DNA of 64,000 nt from Casuarius casuarius. Its lineage: Eukaryota; Chordata; Aves; Casuariiformes; Casuariidae. The position numbers and the translations under genes are program-made. The number at the start of each line of letters is the position of its first letter. Positions within the stretch are counted from its first letter, which is position 1. Under the pieces are notes generated by a model that was not told the origin of the DNA, made no database searches, and saw only the letters and a list, made by a program, of their open reading frames with translations. Of the stretch, positions 39,101 through 52,700 are shown piece by piece. The stretch lies in assembly GCA_003342895.1 (NCBI GenBank), contig PTFA01000024.1, positions 5,079,505 through 5,143,504 on the forward strand, given 5' to 3'.

Positions 39101-42044
39101 CTCTCACCAACAGAAGATGCTAGCACAGAGACTGTATCTTTGGAATATTGATAGTGAGATCTTGATAGACAATGTTAGATACCCCTGATCACCCACACAA
39201 CCTTGAGGGTTTAGGGCAACAGTTTTGAAATGAACACCGTTGAATTCAAGCACTTATGAACGGGATGCATAAAGGCAAAAGGAATCACACTGGTTATTTT
39301 GGCAGGGTTGTGGTGTGATTCCTACAGTCACTGTGTGAATGGGCTCAAATAACGGGTGTGAAACAAATGTAATACAGGGTAGGATGATTTCACAGTTCAG
39401 AGAAAAATAATGGCACACCGGTGTTTCTCAAAGCCTTAATGTAGCTGTGTAGAGGGCTCAGTAAAATGACAATGCAGAAATTCAAAGTCCAGTTGCTTTG
39501 ATATATATTCAAGTGTTATCAGGAAACAGGAGGAAAGAAAATAAAGAGGAAGATTAAGGGGAGAGAAGAGTAAGTGGAGGGAGAGTTAAGAGAAAACTCA
39601 ACATCAAGGTATTCGGATGAGAACACAAAATAAAAGGTTAGGAAAGAAGGACAGGTTTGGACAAATCTCTTAGCGTACCAGAGCCAGCACACACACAAAA
39701 TTTCACAGATAATGCACTCAGCAAAGCATTAGATTCCAAAAAAAAATCCAAACCTGTAGTGTATAGTACTATACACACTTTGTAGTTTCTGTGTTCTAAT
39801 GTTCTTCTAAATATCACTGTATTATACTTAACGTGAATAGCGATGAAAACTAATTCTGCACTTCTCTTTTACTGAGTTTAAACATTTTACCTCAGGATTT
39901 TTTTACTGGGGGAGGGGAGAGGGGTGATGGAAAGAAGCAAAAAGAAAAATAGTTTGAGCCATCACCAAGAATATATGCAATCAAACCAGAATGCAGAACA
40001 TTTAAAATAGATAAGGGATATATATATTCTGAAAGTATATACTTGGGCTCAGTTATGTCTTGTGGCAATTAGGTCCACAAATTCAGAGCTTATTATCATC
40101 CAGAAGAAGTATTTACTCTCATATATCGAGAAAAGAAGCATCCGCAGTATATTACACAGGAATTTAGAAGGACAAAGTTATTACGCGTCTGAATCACCTG
40201 TGATTAAGGAAACAAGGAGAGATTACTTCCTGGCATGTCACTCCCATAATGTTTATTTTGAGCTTCAGGGATTTCTGGAAGCTTTGCTTGTTGCTGTGCA
40301 GAGATATTGTTATGCTCAGAGATTAAATCCTGGACTGGAAAGGCCATTAGCCTGACCCAGATGATTATTACTGTATTTTTTTTCATAAGTTTCTAGATTA
40401 CTCCTGGGTACACAGAAAGTATAGAAAGTAGTAACTGTTATCTGGGAAGAGAGATTTGTTTTGGCATTGTTATACATGTAAAGATTTATAAAATATGTAT
40501 CTTATGAACAAACACTTGCATTAAGAGAACTTTTCATCCAGAACTGGTTGTTCCCCAGCACAAATGGACTTGTTCAGCTGTACCTGCAATTCACATTAGA
40601 GATAGATGCCAACACGTACATCCAGCTATAATTTGCTCAAAACCAGGTAAAAAAAAAAACTCAGTAATTTTTCTTCTGCAAATCTTCAGCTAAAATACAG
40701 TGCTTTTATCATCTGGAGGCCATGAGTTGGTATACATGGAAGGGAGGGGTTACAGGCAACCATAAGGGGGTTGCAGAGAAATCTCAAAGAAAGAAGCCTC
40801 TTTAAAAGAGCTGCTTTTGTTCTGTGCTCATAGTCTTTTTATAATGGGTCTCACAGTTTCTCACAAAACAGCTAAATCTCCAAATGGAATTACACAAAGA
40901 TTACCAGTTCCCAGTTTTGCTTTCCTTACCATGCCTGGCAGGGGAATGGCAGCAGTTTCTTCAAGCTCTTCCAAGCTAGCCTGGAGGGACTTGTTTACTA
41001 GCTCTCTGTGGCTCTGATTAAAATAAATTGCAAATAATTGCCATGAATTCAAACAAGGCATGAGAGAGCCCTAAATACTTGTTAAAAAAATTAAATGTTC
41101 TGGAAAAGAATTGTAATGGCATGTTCAGGCAAAACCACACAGCAATTTGGAAGGCACAATGTACATACTCATTTCCTATTTAATGAAGTTTTGAAAGTAA
41201 TGATATGATTTTCTGGCTGTAATGTGGGATACAAGAGCTTGACTGTTAGCCCATGAAGAGTCATCCTGAGACAGATATTCTTCTCCTATGATAAGATTTA
41301 CTGCTAAACTCATTTTTAAGATGGCGTCAAATCATCAAATGAAGGGGAGAAAACAAAGAATAGGCATCAAAAATACATGTAATCAGATAGACAAATATAT
41401 TCAATAAAATTGTTCTGTTTTGAAAGTTACAGGAGAGGGAGAACCATTTAACAAGCAAAGCGGCTTTTGCAAGTTAGCGTCTTGTGAAGTCGTCTACACA
41501 ATTAAGTTTTATATATATATAAACTTTCTCCATTCCCAAATAAAATTAAGGTAAGCATCATAATGATTCACAGCAGATCACCAGAGCTCCTTTTCTTTAT
41601 TGCTTTGGTCCTAATCCACAATAGTCACTTTATCATTACATACTCATGGAAACTGAAAAAATCCCACTAGTTCTGGCTATTTTTATATTTCCTTTCATTT
41701 ATGAGTAAAGCAAAAAGTATCTTAATCATTAAGCTGGAGAACACAACAACACTGCCCTACATCGCTAGCTTAAAGGTCACAGCAACAGAAGGAGGCAAGA
41801 GATATTTGAGGTGAACAGTGAGCAATCAGAATCGCTACAAACAGCAGATCCCCAACTGTCAGCATCAGGGATGAGAAGGTTAAAGCGTGAGTCATGTTCA
41901 TTGTATCCTAATCCCGCAAAAAAAGAGACTTTGTGCAAACCTACTGTTGCCAAAAACCTGAAAGAAAAGTGTTGTGTTTTAGCCATCAAACAGGTGTGGG
42001 GCCAATATCTTCTCATATGGTTGTTTTGACTTTCTGCTTTACAG
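36111..42044. other. Intergenic stretch upstream of FAM240A
   Basis: No gene was recognised here. Overlapping minus-strand frames of 140 and 91 codons at about 37.32-37.74 kb are hydrophobic but match no family I know. A purine-rich segment with almost no C lies at about 39528-39597, and a 22-base tandem duplication at 38804-38846. The 5' non-coding exon or promoter of FAM240A should lie in this stretch, but was not identified. Confidence 0.45.
38804..38846. repeat. Tandem duplication of a 22-bp unit
   Basis: The 21-base sequence beginning ACATGCTTTAACAATATATT is present twice, at 38804-38824 and 38826-38846, one base apart and without mismatch. The lack of any mismatch suggests a recent event. 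Confidence 0.9.
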
Positions 42045-42187
42045 AAAATGAATAGTCAATACATACGTCATGAAGTACGGGGATGCGAAACTAGTGACCT
42101 GAGAAACTTCTGGGAAAAGACTATTGAACAACAAACTCGTTATCTGCAAATTGAGAAAGAACGTCAGCGAAGAAGTGCTCTGACAAG
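42045..42187 (+). CDS. FAM240A: FAM240A exon with start codon
   Basis: The exon begins after CTGCTTTACAG and carries three untranslated bases, then 46 codons and two bases of the split Arg codon. Reading on past the donor would add 24 unrelated codons before a stop, so splicing is the better model. Confidence 0.86.
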
Positions 42188-43532
42188 GTGCATAGTTTGC
42201 ATTTGGAAAGGTTATTTGAGTTTGTACTGTCATTCTTTAAATATGGGTAGCACTCTTATTTAAAGACAGGCAATGAAAGCTGAAAGCAGCCTTTATTTTT
42301 CTGGGATTTTTAGAAAACAATACAGCTTCCCAAACTGGCATACTAATGCATCTAACCTATGGCTTCCCAGGATAAGGTTCACTTAAACCTTAAGGTTCAC
42401 TGTTCACTAAATGGGCCCAAAATTTGGCACTTCCTGAAGTTATTAGGACAACATCTAGTATAAGCTTGTCTTGAACAAGAAGGCTTGCATCCACAGCACA
42501 GCTAGCACAGAAGTGTACCTGGGCCACCTTCACTCTGTCTTCACAAAAAAGGAGTTAGTTTGAATTAATTCAGATGGGTTAATTTGCACAAGGTAAATCT
42601 TCAACAAAGGAGAGTAGTGACTGTACTAACTGACCAAAGCAACCATAATCCATAGCCATATTTGCCTCAAGCAGCCAAAAAGAGAAAGAAATAGTCTGCT
42701 GTAAAGTCAGTACAGCTTTACTTCAAACAAAGTCTCCAGAAGACAGGAAGCATTTGCACAAAATCCCTTCATAGCTATCTTTAGATTAATTTTTAACAAA
42801 ATAGGAGGAAGACTGGCCTTTCAGTAATAACCCTGGATTAAAGAGTCAGTCTCTAGCACATTTTACCATTTATAAGAACCTAATTCCAACATGTCGCAGC
42901 TCCTCAGCCGAGAGATTCCTGTCTTTTCTATTTGAGGCAGGGAGTATCTTTCTATAGTACCTAGGCACTACAATAAAAAAAAAAAAAAAGTGTCAGCTGT
43001 CACCTAAAACCATCTATTATAGATCTAACAGCAGTTTCATTATGCACAGCGTTTCCAAGCCCAACAGTGTCCAGGAACCTACACAACCTCCATGCGATAC
43101 TTTTGTTAAAGTGAGTTTCTGGGGAGGAAGGGGAGCAGGAAGATGCTGGGTGACACTAGATGGCAGCAGGCAGTCTCCAGTGGAGGTGACCAGGAGCCTG
43201 GGCACACAGAGGTGCTTCAGTGGGGACACTGGAGACGAACGTGGATCACGATGCTCAGGCGAGCCTGTGCCAGGGTCCAAAAGCGAATCCCGATTTGCCT
43301 TAGAGCAAAGTGCTCCAAGGTCACAGAACTTGCCAGCCTTTGTGGGAACTGGGAAGATGTGCTAAAGTGGGAAGTGTGAAGATTATAAATCTGTCCCCTA
43401 TAGAAAACTGAGGACAAGCTAGACTAACACCTGATCGGTGTTTCTGTTCCCAGGCTCAGAAATGAATGGATGGAGAGGCTGGAAAAGCGGATAAAAATGC
43501 TGAAGACCCAACCTGAAGACCCATCTAGCTGA
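42048..43532 (+). CDS. FAM240A: FAM240A-like small protein (two coding exons)
   Basis: The coding exons are 42048-42187 and 43454-43532, together 219 nt for 72 residues. The ATG lies three bases after an acceptor (TTTACAG|AAAATG), so at least one 5' non-coding exon is expected. The donor is ACAAG|GTGCAT, which is weak. The next acceptor is TTCCCAG|G, and the split codon is Arg47. The protein starts MNSQYIRHEV, has FWEK near residue 22, a charged helical stretch, then RSALTRLRNEW across the junction and a lysine/arginine-rich end. This matches what I recall of FAM240A, whose human gene is next to TDGF1. There is no signal peptide or membrane segment. The molecular function of the family is not established. 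An AATAAA follows about 240 nt after the stop. Confidence 0.87.
42188..43453 (+). other. FAM240A intron
   Basis: This is a 1,266-bp intron. It holds a GC-richer patch at about 43.04-43.35 kb with overlapping open frames on both strands, including 107 codons on plus and 87 on minus. None shows a domain, and a shadow effect of composition is the likely explanation. A 15-base A run lies near 42976-42990. Confidence 0.7.
43454..43532 (+). CDS. FAM240A: FAM240A terminal coding exon
   Basis: The exon starts after GTTCCCAG, completes Arg47, and encodes LRNEWMERLEKRIKMLK and a short acidic tail to TGA at 43530-43532. The basic amphipathic pattern suggests a helix. Confidence 0.88.
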
Positions 43533-43770
43533 AGATCCCACATTCACTACATGTTGCGGGGGGAAAAAAGAAAATTGTTTTGTAGGAGAAAATGATGGTG
43601 TGATGCAAAAGCTTAAGCTAGTTTTACTTCATGGCTTAAATGAGTTATAATTAATTAGCTGTCATTGTTAGAAGTTTCAGATGTGAAATATCTATTGCCG
43701 CTTTTAAAATTATTTATTTATCCCCTCACTTGATGAAAAGAGATTGAAGCACTCCAAAGTGTTCAAGATT

Positions 43771-43776
43771 AATAAA
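43771..43776 (+). promoter_or_regulatory. AATAAA polyadenylation signal, FAM240A
   Basis: This canonical hexamer lies about 240 nt after the FAM240A stop and is the likely 3' end signal. Confidence 0.6.
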
Positions 43777-43799
43777 TCATGGTTCCTTGAGCTGTAGAT

Positions 43800-46700
43800 G
43801 CCTGGAAAAAGAGTTTAGTGACATAGTAAGTGTTCAGCAGAAGCACTTCCTGGGCATTTAGGGTTTCTGTATAAACTGATGGTAATTTAATGAAGTAGCT
43901 TTCTTTCAAAGTTGTTTAATGAATAATTGAGATATTTTTTTCTTTAAACCATGGCAGATCCCAGCTCAGACTAAGGAAGAGGGAACATTGCGCAGACATG
44001 CCGCATATCCCAGATCACTAGTGGTGCCAAACTTAGAGGGAGTTACAGATTTTCTTAGCCACCATATTAAATGTCTGTGAAGCCATTAATACGTATCCTG
44101 AGAAATAGACTCTGATACACCCACAATGCATTGAGAACAAAAGCTGATTAATCAATGGTTAATCCACTTTGGCTAACATGAGTCACTATGTCAGCAGAGA
44201 CAAAAGGACTTGGATTTTTATGAGACAAAACAAATGCTACAGTCCTGCTTCCCAGCAGGGCAAGTCACCCTGCGCAGAGCTCATCCGTAGTGCCACGAAT
44301 AAGCTGCTTCTGGTACCCCAACCAGCTTGTCCACAGCTGGCCTCAGAGCTGTTTCACAGGGCTGCATCTTTGCAGCTGTCTGTCATCAGGAGTTTAACAA
44401 ATGAACAAAAAACCCACAACCACACACACCCCAAAAACACTTCTTTCTCTAACCCGGGCACTCCCCCATATGTATTCCCTCACAACTGGTACCTTTAGAA
44501 ACCTTTAGAAACTGTTTCTAAAGGTACCAAATGCCCTACATTTGCCATTAGTCAAAAATATTTCTAGTTCCTTTTCTAATGCTTCATACAGAGGTGACAT
44601 TCCCTGTAACAGTATCAAAGCATTTCCATAGGCTGATGTGAGAAAGTTACTTCCTTTTTACGGTGACTGCTTTGTTGCCACCAGAACACTTGAGGTAATG
44701 TACCGCAAAATGGGTTTTGTTATGAACACACTAAAAATCTCTTCCCTCACTTGCTTAAGCTTTCAGTCCCCTGTTATATGACCATGTCACTAGTTCTCTG
44801 ATAATCCATATTGTTTCAGAGTAGAAAAGATTTGAATTGCCAATGTTGGGGGGAAAGAAAAAAGAAAAATAGAAGAAAAGTTTGAAGGTTTAAATTATTT
44901 AGAACATGCGTTCTTTTTAAAGCAAAATAAGAGTTGGAAATGCTGTTTGTTCTGTCTTTATACATCACCTTTTGAATTCACTTTTGTGTATCCCAAGGTC
45001 AAACCAAATCTATTACGGGAGTTTAAACATGCAAATAATGTTTGGGAAGCTTGAAAAATCCATTAAAATCCATTAAAAAGATGACCTTGGAACATGTGCT
45101 CAGAAATCAAGACATCAGCAGGTATGTCAAACTTGAGCAGAGTTTGCCTGCTGGCTGAAAAAACTGTTAAACTCATGTTCATCAGTCTGGTCTTTTCTTG
45201 AGAAAGTTTACACAACATCAACCAGAAATACGCATTCTTTTCCAGTCTAGAGGATAACAGCATAATTACAATATAGCTGTGCTTTAATAAAAAAATCCCA
45301 AGGTGGACACCCAACTTACTATCAGGTTTTAACTAAAAGTCAGATTTCTTTGAAAATGCCAATTCACACAGTTCAATTTGCCTACCATCTGTCTGTGCTT
45401 TGTGCTTACTGAAGCTCTACCAGAACTCCAGTCTGAAACAGCATTGGTTTTTATACCATTTTGACTGAAATTAGAGCTTGAACTGCAATAAGGGCAGCAT
45501 TCTGCATCCCCTCTTCCGTTGCCTTACTGCACAAAATGCAAAACAGAGTTGGCATATCTTAGAAAAGAATGAGGCACCCCAGACTGAGCTTTTTCTTGCA
45601 TTTCGCATAGTTTAGATCCTTCTTCTCCCCTTCTCATGAAGTGAGCCAAAAGAAGGAAAATCCATTGGGAGCCAGGAAGAGCAATGCCAGGAAGTGACTA
45701 CTTTAAATTGTGGCATTTCCCTCCACCTAAGTCACTCATTGCATATTTTGTATAGTTATGTCACAGAATAATGCTTTGGAGTATGTCCTTATCAAGCTAG
45801 GACATGCCAAAACCATCTCTTTAAAATTATAAAAAGGACCTTATTCTGTACAGACTGTATCTTTTCCAGCCCAAGGCCACAGAAGTTCTGAGAACATATT
45901 TCCAGCATTAAGCCACATTTCTGAACTTAGCAATTTCACCTTTAGTGTCTAGATGAATTATTTCAGGCTCAGGTTCTACTGTGTTAGATTCAGTACTTTG
46001 AGCCATGTAATCTCTATTTATCCAGGTGCTAGCAACACATTTTGATTACAACCTCTATCACTTTTGCAGGGGTAATCTGCTTAGGAATTTTATAAATTAC
46101 CACCAACAAAAGAATCCAGGGCAATAAATATAATCTAGAGTCAATCAACAAAAATAAAAGTGTGATAACATTAAAATTCAAGTCTAAATGTCAAGAAACA
46201 AACTTAATCAGAAACTGGAGCAGATTGACATGAAAATGGTTCTGGCAATTTGAAAACACAAAAATATAAATTTTTAATTTACCTTGAAGGTCATAACAGA
46301 AATGAAAGGGAGGCAAAAACGTAAACTGCAATTTCTATGGGATTCAGAAATGAGCCACAAAAAACGAGTAAAGTTACCTGACTGCAGGACTGCAAAAGTC
46401 ATCAGCTAAAAAAATGATAAAATCATCAGGGCTGTGCAGAAACAACATGGTTAGAAAGGACACTTAGATGCGCTTCAGACTATTTTCCATAAAAGTAACA
46501 TGCAGTTTCAGAGGAGCATAATACTCAGTTAATCGGTTTAAACCTAATAACTCAAATATTTATAAACAGCTCCTCGAAGAAACACTTCATTTCCCTTGAT
46601 TTTTTTTCTAGCCACATTTTCACATTGCTTTTGAGTGTAACAGTGAGAGACTGAGTCATGCCAATCTCTTCTTATTAACTTTGTAATTAAAATGCGATAG

Positions 46701-49700
46701 ATACTTGCTTATCTTCCTAGCTTTCATTATTTTACCATTCTTCTCTTCATGCTGACATGGCGCAGCAAGATGCATGACACTTCCTCATTATGAATGCATG
46801 GCACAGAACCGCTTTAAAAAAGCTCACAACATAAAAAAAAAAAGAAAGCCATAAAGTTTTATCACCCTCTTAAACAAACAGTAAGTAATCCGGACCCAAA
46901 TCCTTTTAAATGCTATTTATGAGAAGTACCCTCTGTGCTAGCACAAGAGTGACAGATACTCCATTTTAGCTGTATTGATGGTCCTTCCAGCGTATGGATA
47001 AGGGCTGACAGCTGTGAAGAATGATTCTGTCAGTAACTTAACAGACCTCTTAGCAGTTTAGCCCAAGCTGAGAGAGCTTAAATACAGTTCTTTACCCCAC
47101 AGTCCCTCCTCACCGATGTCCTTCCCTAACCAAGGGACTATTCTCTGGAGTTCTCTAATTAATGAGCAAACGAGCATAACTCAGCCACTGTGGCTGCGCT
47201 GTGAATTTGAGTGATCACTCAGCAGCTCACCTGCAGCGTGACATCCGTGGCCATGTGTTCCTCACAGTGCCACTCCTCCTTGTCCATGTAACCACACGTG
47301 TTTGGGCTTTGGAGAACATTTAGGGAAGAGGAGGTTGATCCATACCACAGTTTTGGGGTGTTTAAAGTTCTCAGTGCTTAAGGAAACCCACCATATGACA
47401 CCAGGTTCACCTACTATATTCAATATTAAGTGTAGCATTAACTAAAAAGGAGTTATTTCCATTCTAGGAAAGGCTACAGGCTTCACCCAAAGCTTTGGAT
47501 GGAAAGCTTCACTTTGGATTCCATGCTACACAAAGAAGATCAGATAATACCTGCCTCACAGAGCTCCTCATGTAAACAGAGGGGGAGGAAGAGTAGAAAG
47601 ATGGGCCAGATTCAAAGGTCAGGGAAAAAGCCCTGGTACCAAGTCCTGGCCCAGTGCTCCGTGCATTGGATAACATGACACATGCACAAAATAATCAGCA
47701 CTCCAGCTAGAACTGAAATCCACAGTTTCCCCTAAAAAACAGGTCTGAAAATAAAAGCATCTTGAATCCAATTCATGAGACATGCCAAGGCAAACACACT
47801 GGGTGGCAAAGAAGTCACATGGCTCAGGTAAGTGGACTCTCACCATGAAAGTGTGAGGAGTCAGATGAAGAGTCAGATGCCAGTGGGATGCCAGACTCAT
47901 CAAAAGAATAGGGAGATAATTTAATCTGGAAAAACAGGATAGATATCTTTTGCGGGGGGAAGTTAAAGAGTGTGAAGAAGTAGTGTCTTAAATTAAGAGC
48001 GTTTGGAAGGGGTACAGCTGAAGGCCTATGATTCATTACAGGTTCCCCTACTTGGAGCTCGTCCTCTCATTTTTCTGTATGAGACGTGGAGCTTTTCCCA
48101 GACGTCACTGCTCATGTTAGCTCAGTGATGTATGCATATACACACGAGCTGCAACGGCTGCTCAGCAGAAGCTACATTTGGGTGAGGTTTGGACCCTAAG
48201 TCATGGTGTTTTGTGGGGCTTTCTAGTGTCATAAAAGACATTTCCCCGTGCTGAAAAATGCGTCAACCCTTTTCTTACATAAAGGGGACTCAACCTGGAT
48301 CTTACAAGCAGGACTGGTAAGAGAGTAGTGAAGTTTCAAGATTGATGAGCGATCCTCACATCTTATGAGGAACATAATGAAGTATATCTTAATATAAAGA
48401 AGTCTCTTTGAATGGGCTATGAATTTACAAGTCTGGATTTATCCCCTGTAAAATGATAATCCTGCTCAGAGTGGCACTACAAGGAGCGCTGTCTGCGTCT
48501 GCTGACAGCTATTTGGAGAGTTAGCCCAATACAGGGACAGTTTATAGAATACTGTCACAGAGACTTAAAGACAGGGAGACTTATGCCTCTTTTGATTTAC
48601 TCCTCCAATACAATCTGCTATTTGCTAATGAGTAGATATAATATCCTCAGCCTGCCTACACATCTAAAATTCATCCTACCTTTTAGAATATGTATTACTA
48701 ATACAAGGACCTCCAGAGAGCTCCTCAAAAAGCAAGAAATCCCCTCATCTCTTCATCCTTCTCTGCAACTATTTTCTTATTAGTGAGCACAGTGTGCAAG
48801 ATACTGACTGCAGTTGCCTTCAAAGCCCTGAATCTTTCCCAAAGATTTGCTTTTATTCCCACCTCCCCCCTTGCACATATTCCTTTTCTCATCTCGCCAC
48901 TCTGCTGTCCCAGAGGATTGAGTGGAGGTTGCTCCAGTGCCAGGGGTCACCAGTGAAGTTTACTCTGAGATTTGAGTGCTTTGTATTTCTGACCCTTTGC
49001 CCCTTCCCCGCCTCCGAAAGGAAAAGAACAAATCCACTGGGCAGCCTAATAGCAACCTGCCAAAATTCACTGTAGAAAATAAAACTGGTTTTGAATTGTA
49101 AAACTGTTAGACAGTTTTCAGAAACTGACTCTGACTGCTTTAAAGCTCTCCTGCTATCTCCAAAATCAGGACACAGTCATCAATAGTTTTTCTTCTTACC
49201 CTGAGATGAGATTTTAACACCAAATGCCATCCCAGAACAAATTTTTATGGACAAGTAAAAGTCCTTTGAAACTAGCGGCTTATAATAGAAATGCTGACAC
49301 AGCCTTATCTGTGGACAGGAAAGAACAATGCTAGTATAATTACTGAATACAACCTATAATCGTCATAGTGCTCCAAGTCAAAAGGAAAATGAGAGGCTTT
49401 GCATAATGCTGAAAATCTATCAGGGCTTTGATGTTGCTCTAATCCTGCACTACCTAACTGTTCGTTTAATGCCCAAGCAATCTGAATGAAACTTAACATG
49501 TCATTTAAGATTATTGTAATTAGAAAGGTTAGAGCAGAAACCAATCGGAAAGAAAAACATGTTCTGTTTGACTTGATCTACCCAAATTAAATGCTGTTTT
49601 CAGAACATCTAAGCAGCATTTTATGATTTAGGCCATGTATTTAAGGGAAGGTGTAGGAGATTATCAGGTAGCCCATTCATAAAGAAAAGCAAACAGAAAT

Positions 49701-52700
49701 CATCTCATATAATCCATGTATTGTTTGCAGGTTATTAATAGGCAATGTTACAATGAAGGCCAAATCCTGGGATAGCCTTTTTACCCACAGAGAGCAGCTT
49801 CAAGGTTGAGGATCAGCTGTACCAAAAGCACTGGGACACTGATTGCTCCCATGAACAGTATCAGCCTCCCACCAAAAAGGAGAGATGCAGATGGGCCCTC
49901 AGTGGATACCAGAACCACACTTGCATAGATTTAAATAATAAAATGCTACCTGAAGCCCTAGGCACCCTTAATCGATCCTTCACAACGTAACACAACAGCC
50001 TAAAAGCAGTCGCATTAACAAGCAGCAGCCAGTGAGAGAACGCCAAGGCTCTTTTTGCCGTCCTTGGGGACCTATGGCTCTGTGGGACCTCAGAGACCCT
50101 TCAGCCCAGCTGGTGCGGGTGCAAAGAGGAGCACTGAGCTCAGGTCGAGCCCTGCAGCAAACCCTGGCCCTTGACATGAGCCAGCCTGCTTGCTCCTAGT
50201 CCATCTCTCCTCCCTGACATCTTTCATGTATTGCCCAACTGTTGAGGAGAGCTTTGCTCTGATCTCTAGGTTTCACTCCACTGAACTGGAGCTTTTCTAA
50301 AGCCAGGAGACAAGCCTTTTCCTGAAGCTTCCTCAACACAAGCTCGAGTCTTGGCCTGCACTTTAACAAGTGTAGGCAGCACACACTGGTACTTGCTCCT
50401 AAACCTTCCTCACTCCCAGCCACAAGTTGTGCCCTCCTGTCTGCCTCTCCCCTCCCTCTCCTTCCTCGTGCCAGCAGAGCTGCTGGGGAAACTGTGCAGC
50501 GAAGCAGGTCAGAGAATCCATCCAGCTGAAACAGGTATACACACATTTTTGCTTGGCTAGTTTTCAGCTAGATCAGCTCCCCAATCCGCTTCTCTCACTG
50601 CTCACGTACTTGTTGAAGAGACGGAGGAGTGCCGGCGGAGCAGCTGATGGAGAGCAGAGCTGCACAGCACACAATTCATCCTGGTTATTTAAGCCTAAAC
50701 TTCAAGCAGACTTCATTCTGACCATGTCCAAGCTATTTAACATGCTACCTCCACAGTCTGAGCACAAAAGCATTTCATTAAAAGCTGCTCAAACTAGTTA
50801 AAAAAAAAAAAAGTCCAAAGCACCAAACAGTAACATATACCTAAAACTTATAGTTAGTTTTATTAATAGGCCTCAAAACACTTAAAGATGAGACTTATTA
50901 CCCTCTTCTTTCCCTGATGGGGAAACCAAAACAGGGAACTGTTGTGCAGCTTGTCTTGGGCACATTCCTGGCCAGTACTAGAGCTTGGTCCTGCTCCCAG
51001 TCCTGTGCACCAGTCCAGTTCCCTATCTGCCAGAGAACACCACGTGCTTGCCAGTCACAATCAAAATACACCCAAACAGGCCAAAATATTGTGACCATTT
51101 AGTGCTTAGGAGGTTTGGCTCATTCATAAATCACATTGCACGCCTCAGCTCTATCACTTATTCCATTCGTCCTTTTCCCAAAACAGATACTCTGAGCTAA
51201 TCACAAAGAGTAAATCCATCCTGGACAAATATTAATTCAAGCCATGTTTTGTTGTCATGCCTTGGGGGGGAAGAGAGGGGAAACAACGACATTCTTTTCC
51301 AATCATTGTTTTTCAGTCTGTCTCCTCAAGAATATCTTGTGCAAAGCACCTAAAAAGGGAAAATCCAGTATTTGCACAACGGGGTGCTTAACAGTGCTTT
51401 ATGAAAATTGATCCAGGCTGAATTTTGTCAAGATTGTCTGTGGGACTATGTCTATGGAAACTCTTAATTGTGGGTGCCTTCTGTACAAAGGAGTCATTCA
51501 TCCAACATGTTTACATTAAAATATGTTATTCAAGACAGTGGCCATCTCAGGTCAGAGACTATTCCATTCAACCCAATAATCCTCCTTTATGCATAAGCTA
51601 TGAACACCACTAATTATTTTTATGATTATGATGACCTTGATCTCTTCGCTAACAACTTCATTAAGTTCAAGAGCAATATTGTTCAAGGAAATGCAAACAG
51701 AGCTCTTCAGTGCCACAGCACAAGTGACCTGAAACGGACTTGGCTCTATCTGAACAAAGTGGCTTTCAGGAGTAAAAGATGGCCTCCTGGTTTAATATTT
51801 CTCTGCTTTCATACCCTAAAAGAAATCAGACAACAAATAGCTGAGCTGGAAGGAGGAGTGATTAGCTAAGGAGCTACTACTTTTTCTTCCAGTGAGTCAA
51901 ATGCTCAAAATCATCTTGGAGTAGCTTCTTGTTCAGTTCAATCTGTTTCTCCAAAAAAAGACTCAGGAGACCCAGCATGCTGAATCAGAAAGGCCAGGTT
52001 TTGGCAGATAAGTTCAAAAGATAGCAACTGCACAACTCTAGAGGAGCTATTCAGCTTAAACTTTCCACAGCCTCTGTCATTTTAGCCTGGCTGTTCCCCA
52101 CAGCTGCCCAGAGCTGGCCCAGCCTGAACCACTGGGCACTTTACTCGTGCCTCCCTCAGGCACCACCACAGAGAAGGCAGCAAACAAATCCTTTGACAGG
52201 GCCAGTGCGGCCAGCACATTGCTCACAGCCACTAATAAGATCAGCTCTCCTGCAGAATAGAGTAGGGACAGAACAGAGGCTGGTACAAAGGAATAAAAAG
52301 TCCTTTCTATTTTATTGGCTGAGGTACTTTGCCTGGAGGTTAGAGCACATTCCCAGCAAGGGCTAGAGCCAGATTCTCCTCAGCCCCCCAAAATTTCTGG
52401 CTATATCCCAGTGAAAATACCTCAGCCGTTTCACATTATTTGAACTCAGTTGTGAAGAAACAAATTCACTGACAGGAAGCTGAACACACACATATATAAA
52501 CAATATATGAAAGGAAAACGGTTTTCCCAAACTTATCAGCTTCATGCAAAATCTTCACATGAGCATATAACACATACCTCAGGCAGCTGAAGGGAAGAGG
52601 CCCTCCAGGGTCTCCCAGAAGTCTCCTACTTTGAAGCAGGGCTTCAGCAAGGAGCCACGGCCTTACTGCTAAGGAGCCACAATACCCACCTTCCCTTGCA

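Noticed and set aside
41608..41625. FoxH1-like AATCCACA upstream of FAM240A
   Set aside because: It is a single eight-base match expected by chance, with no cluster or partner site.
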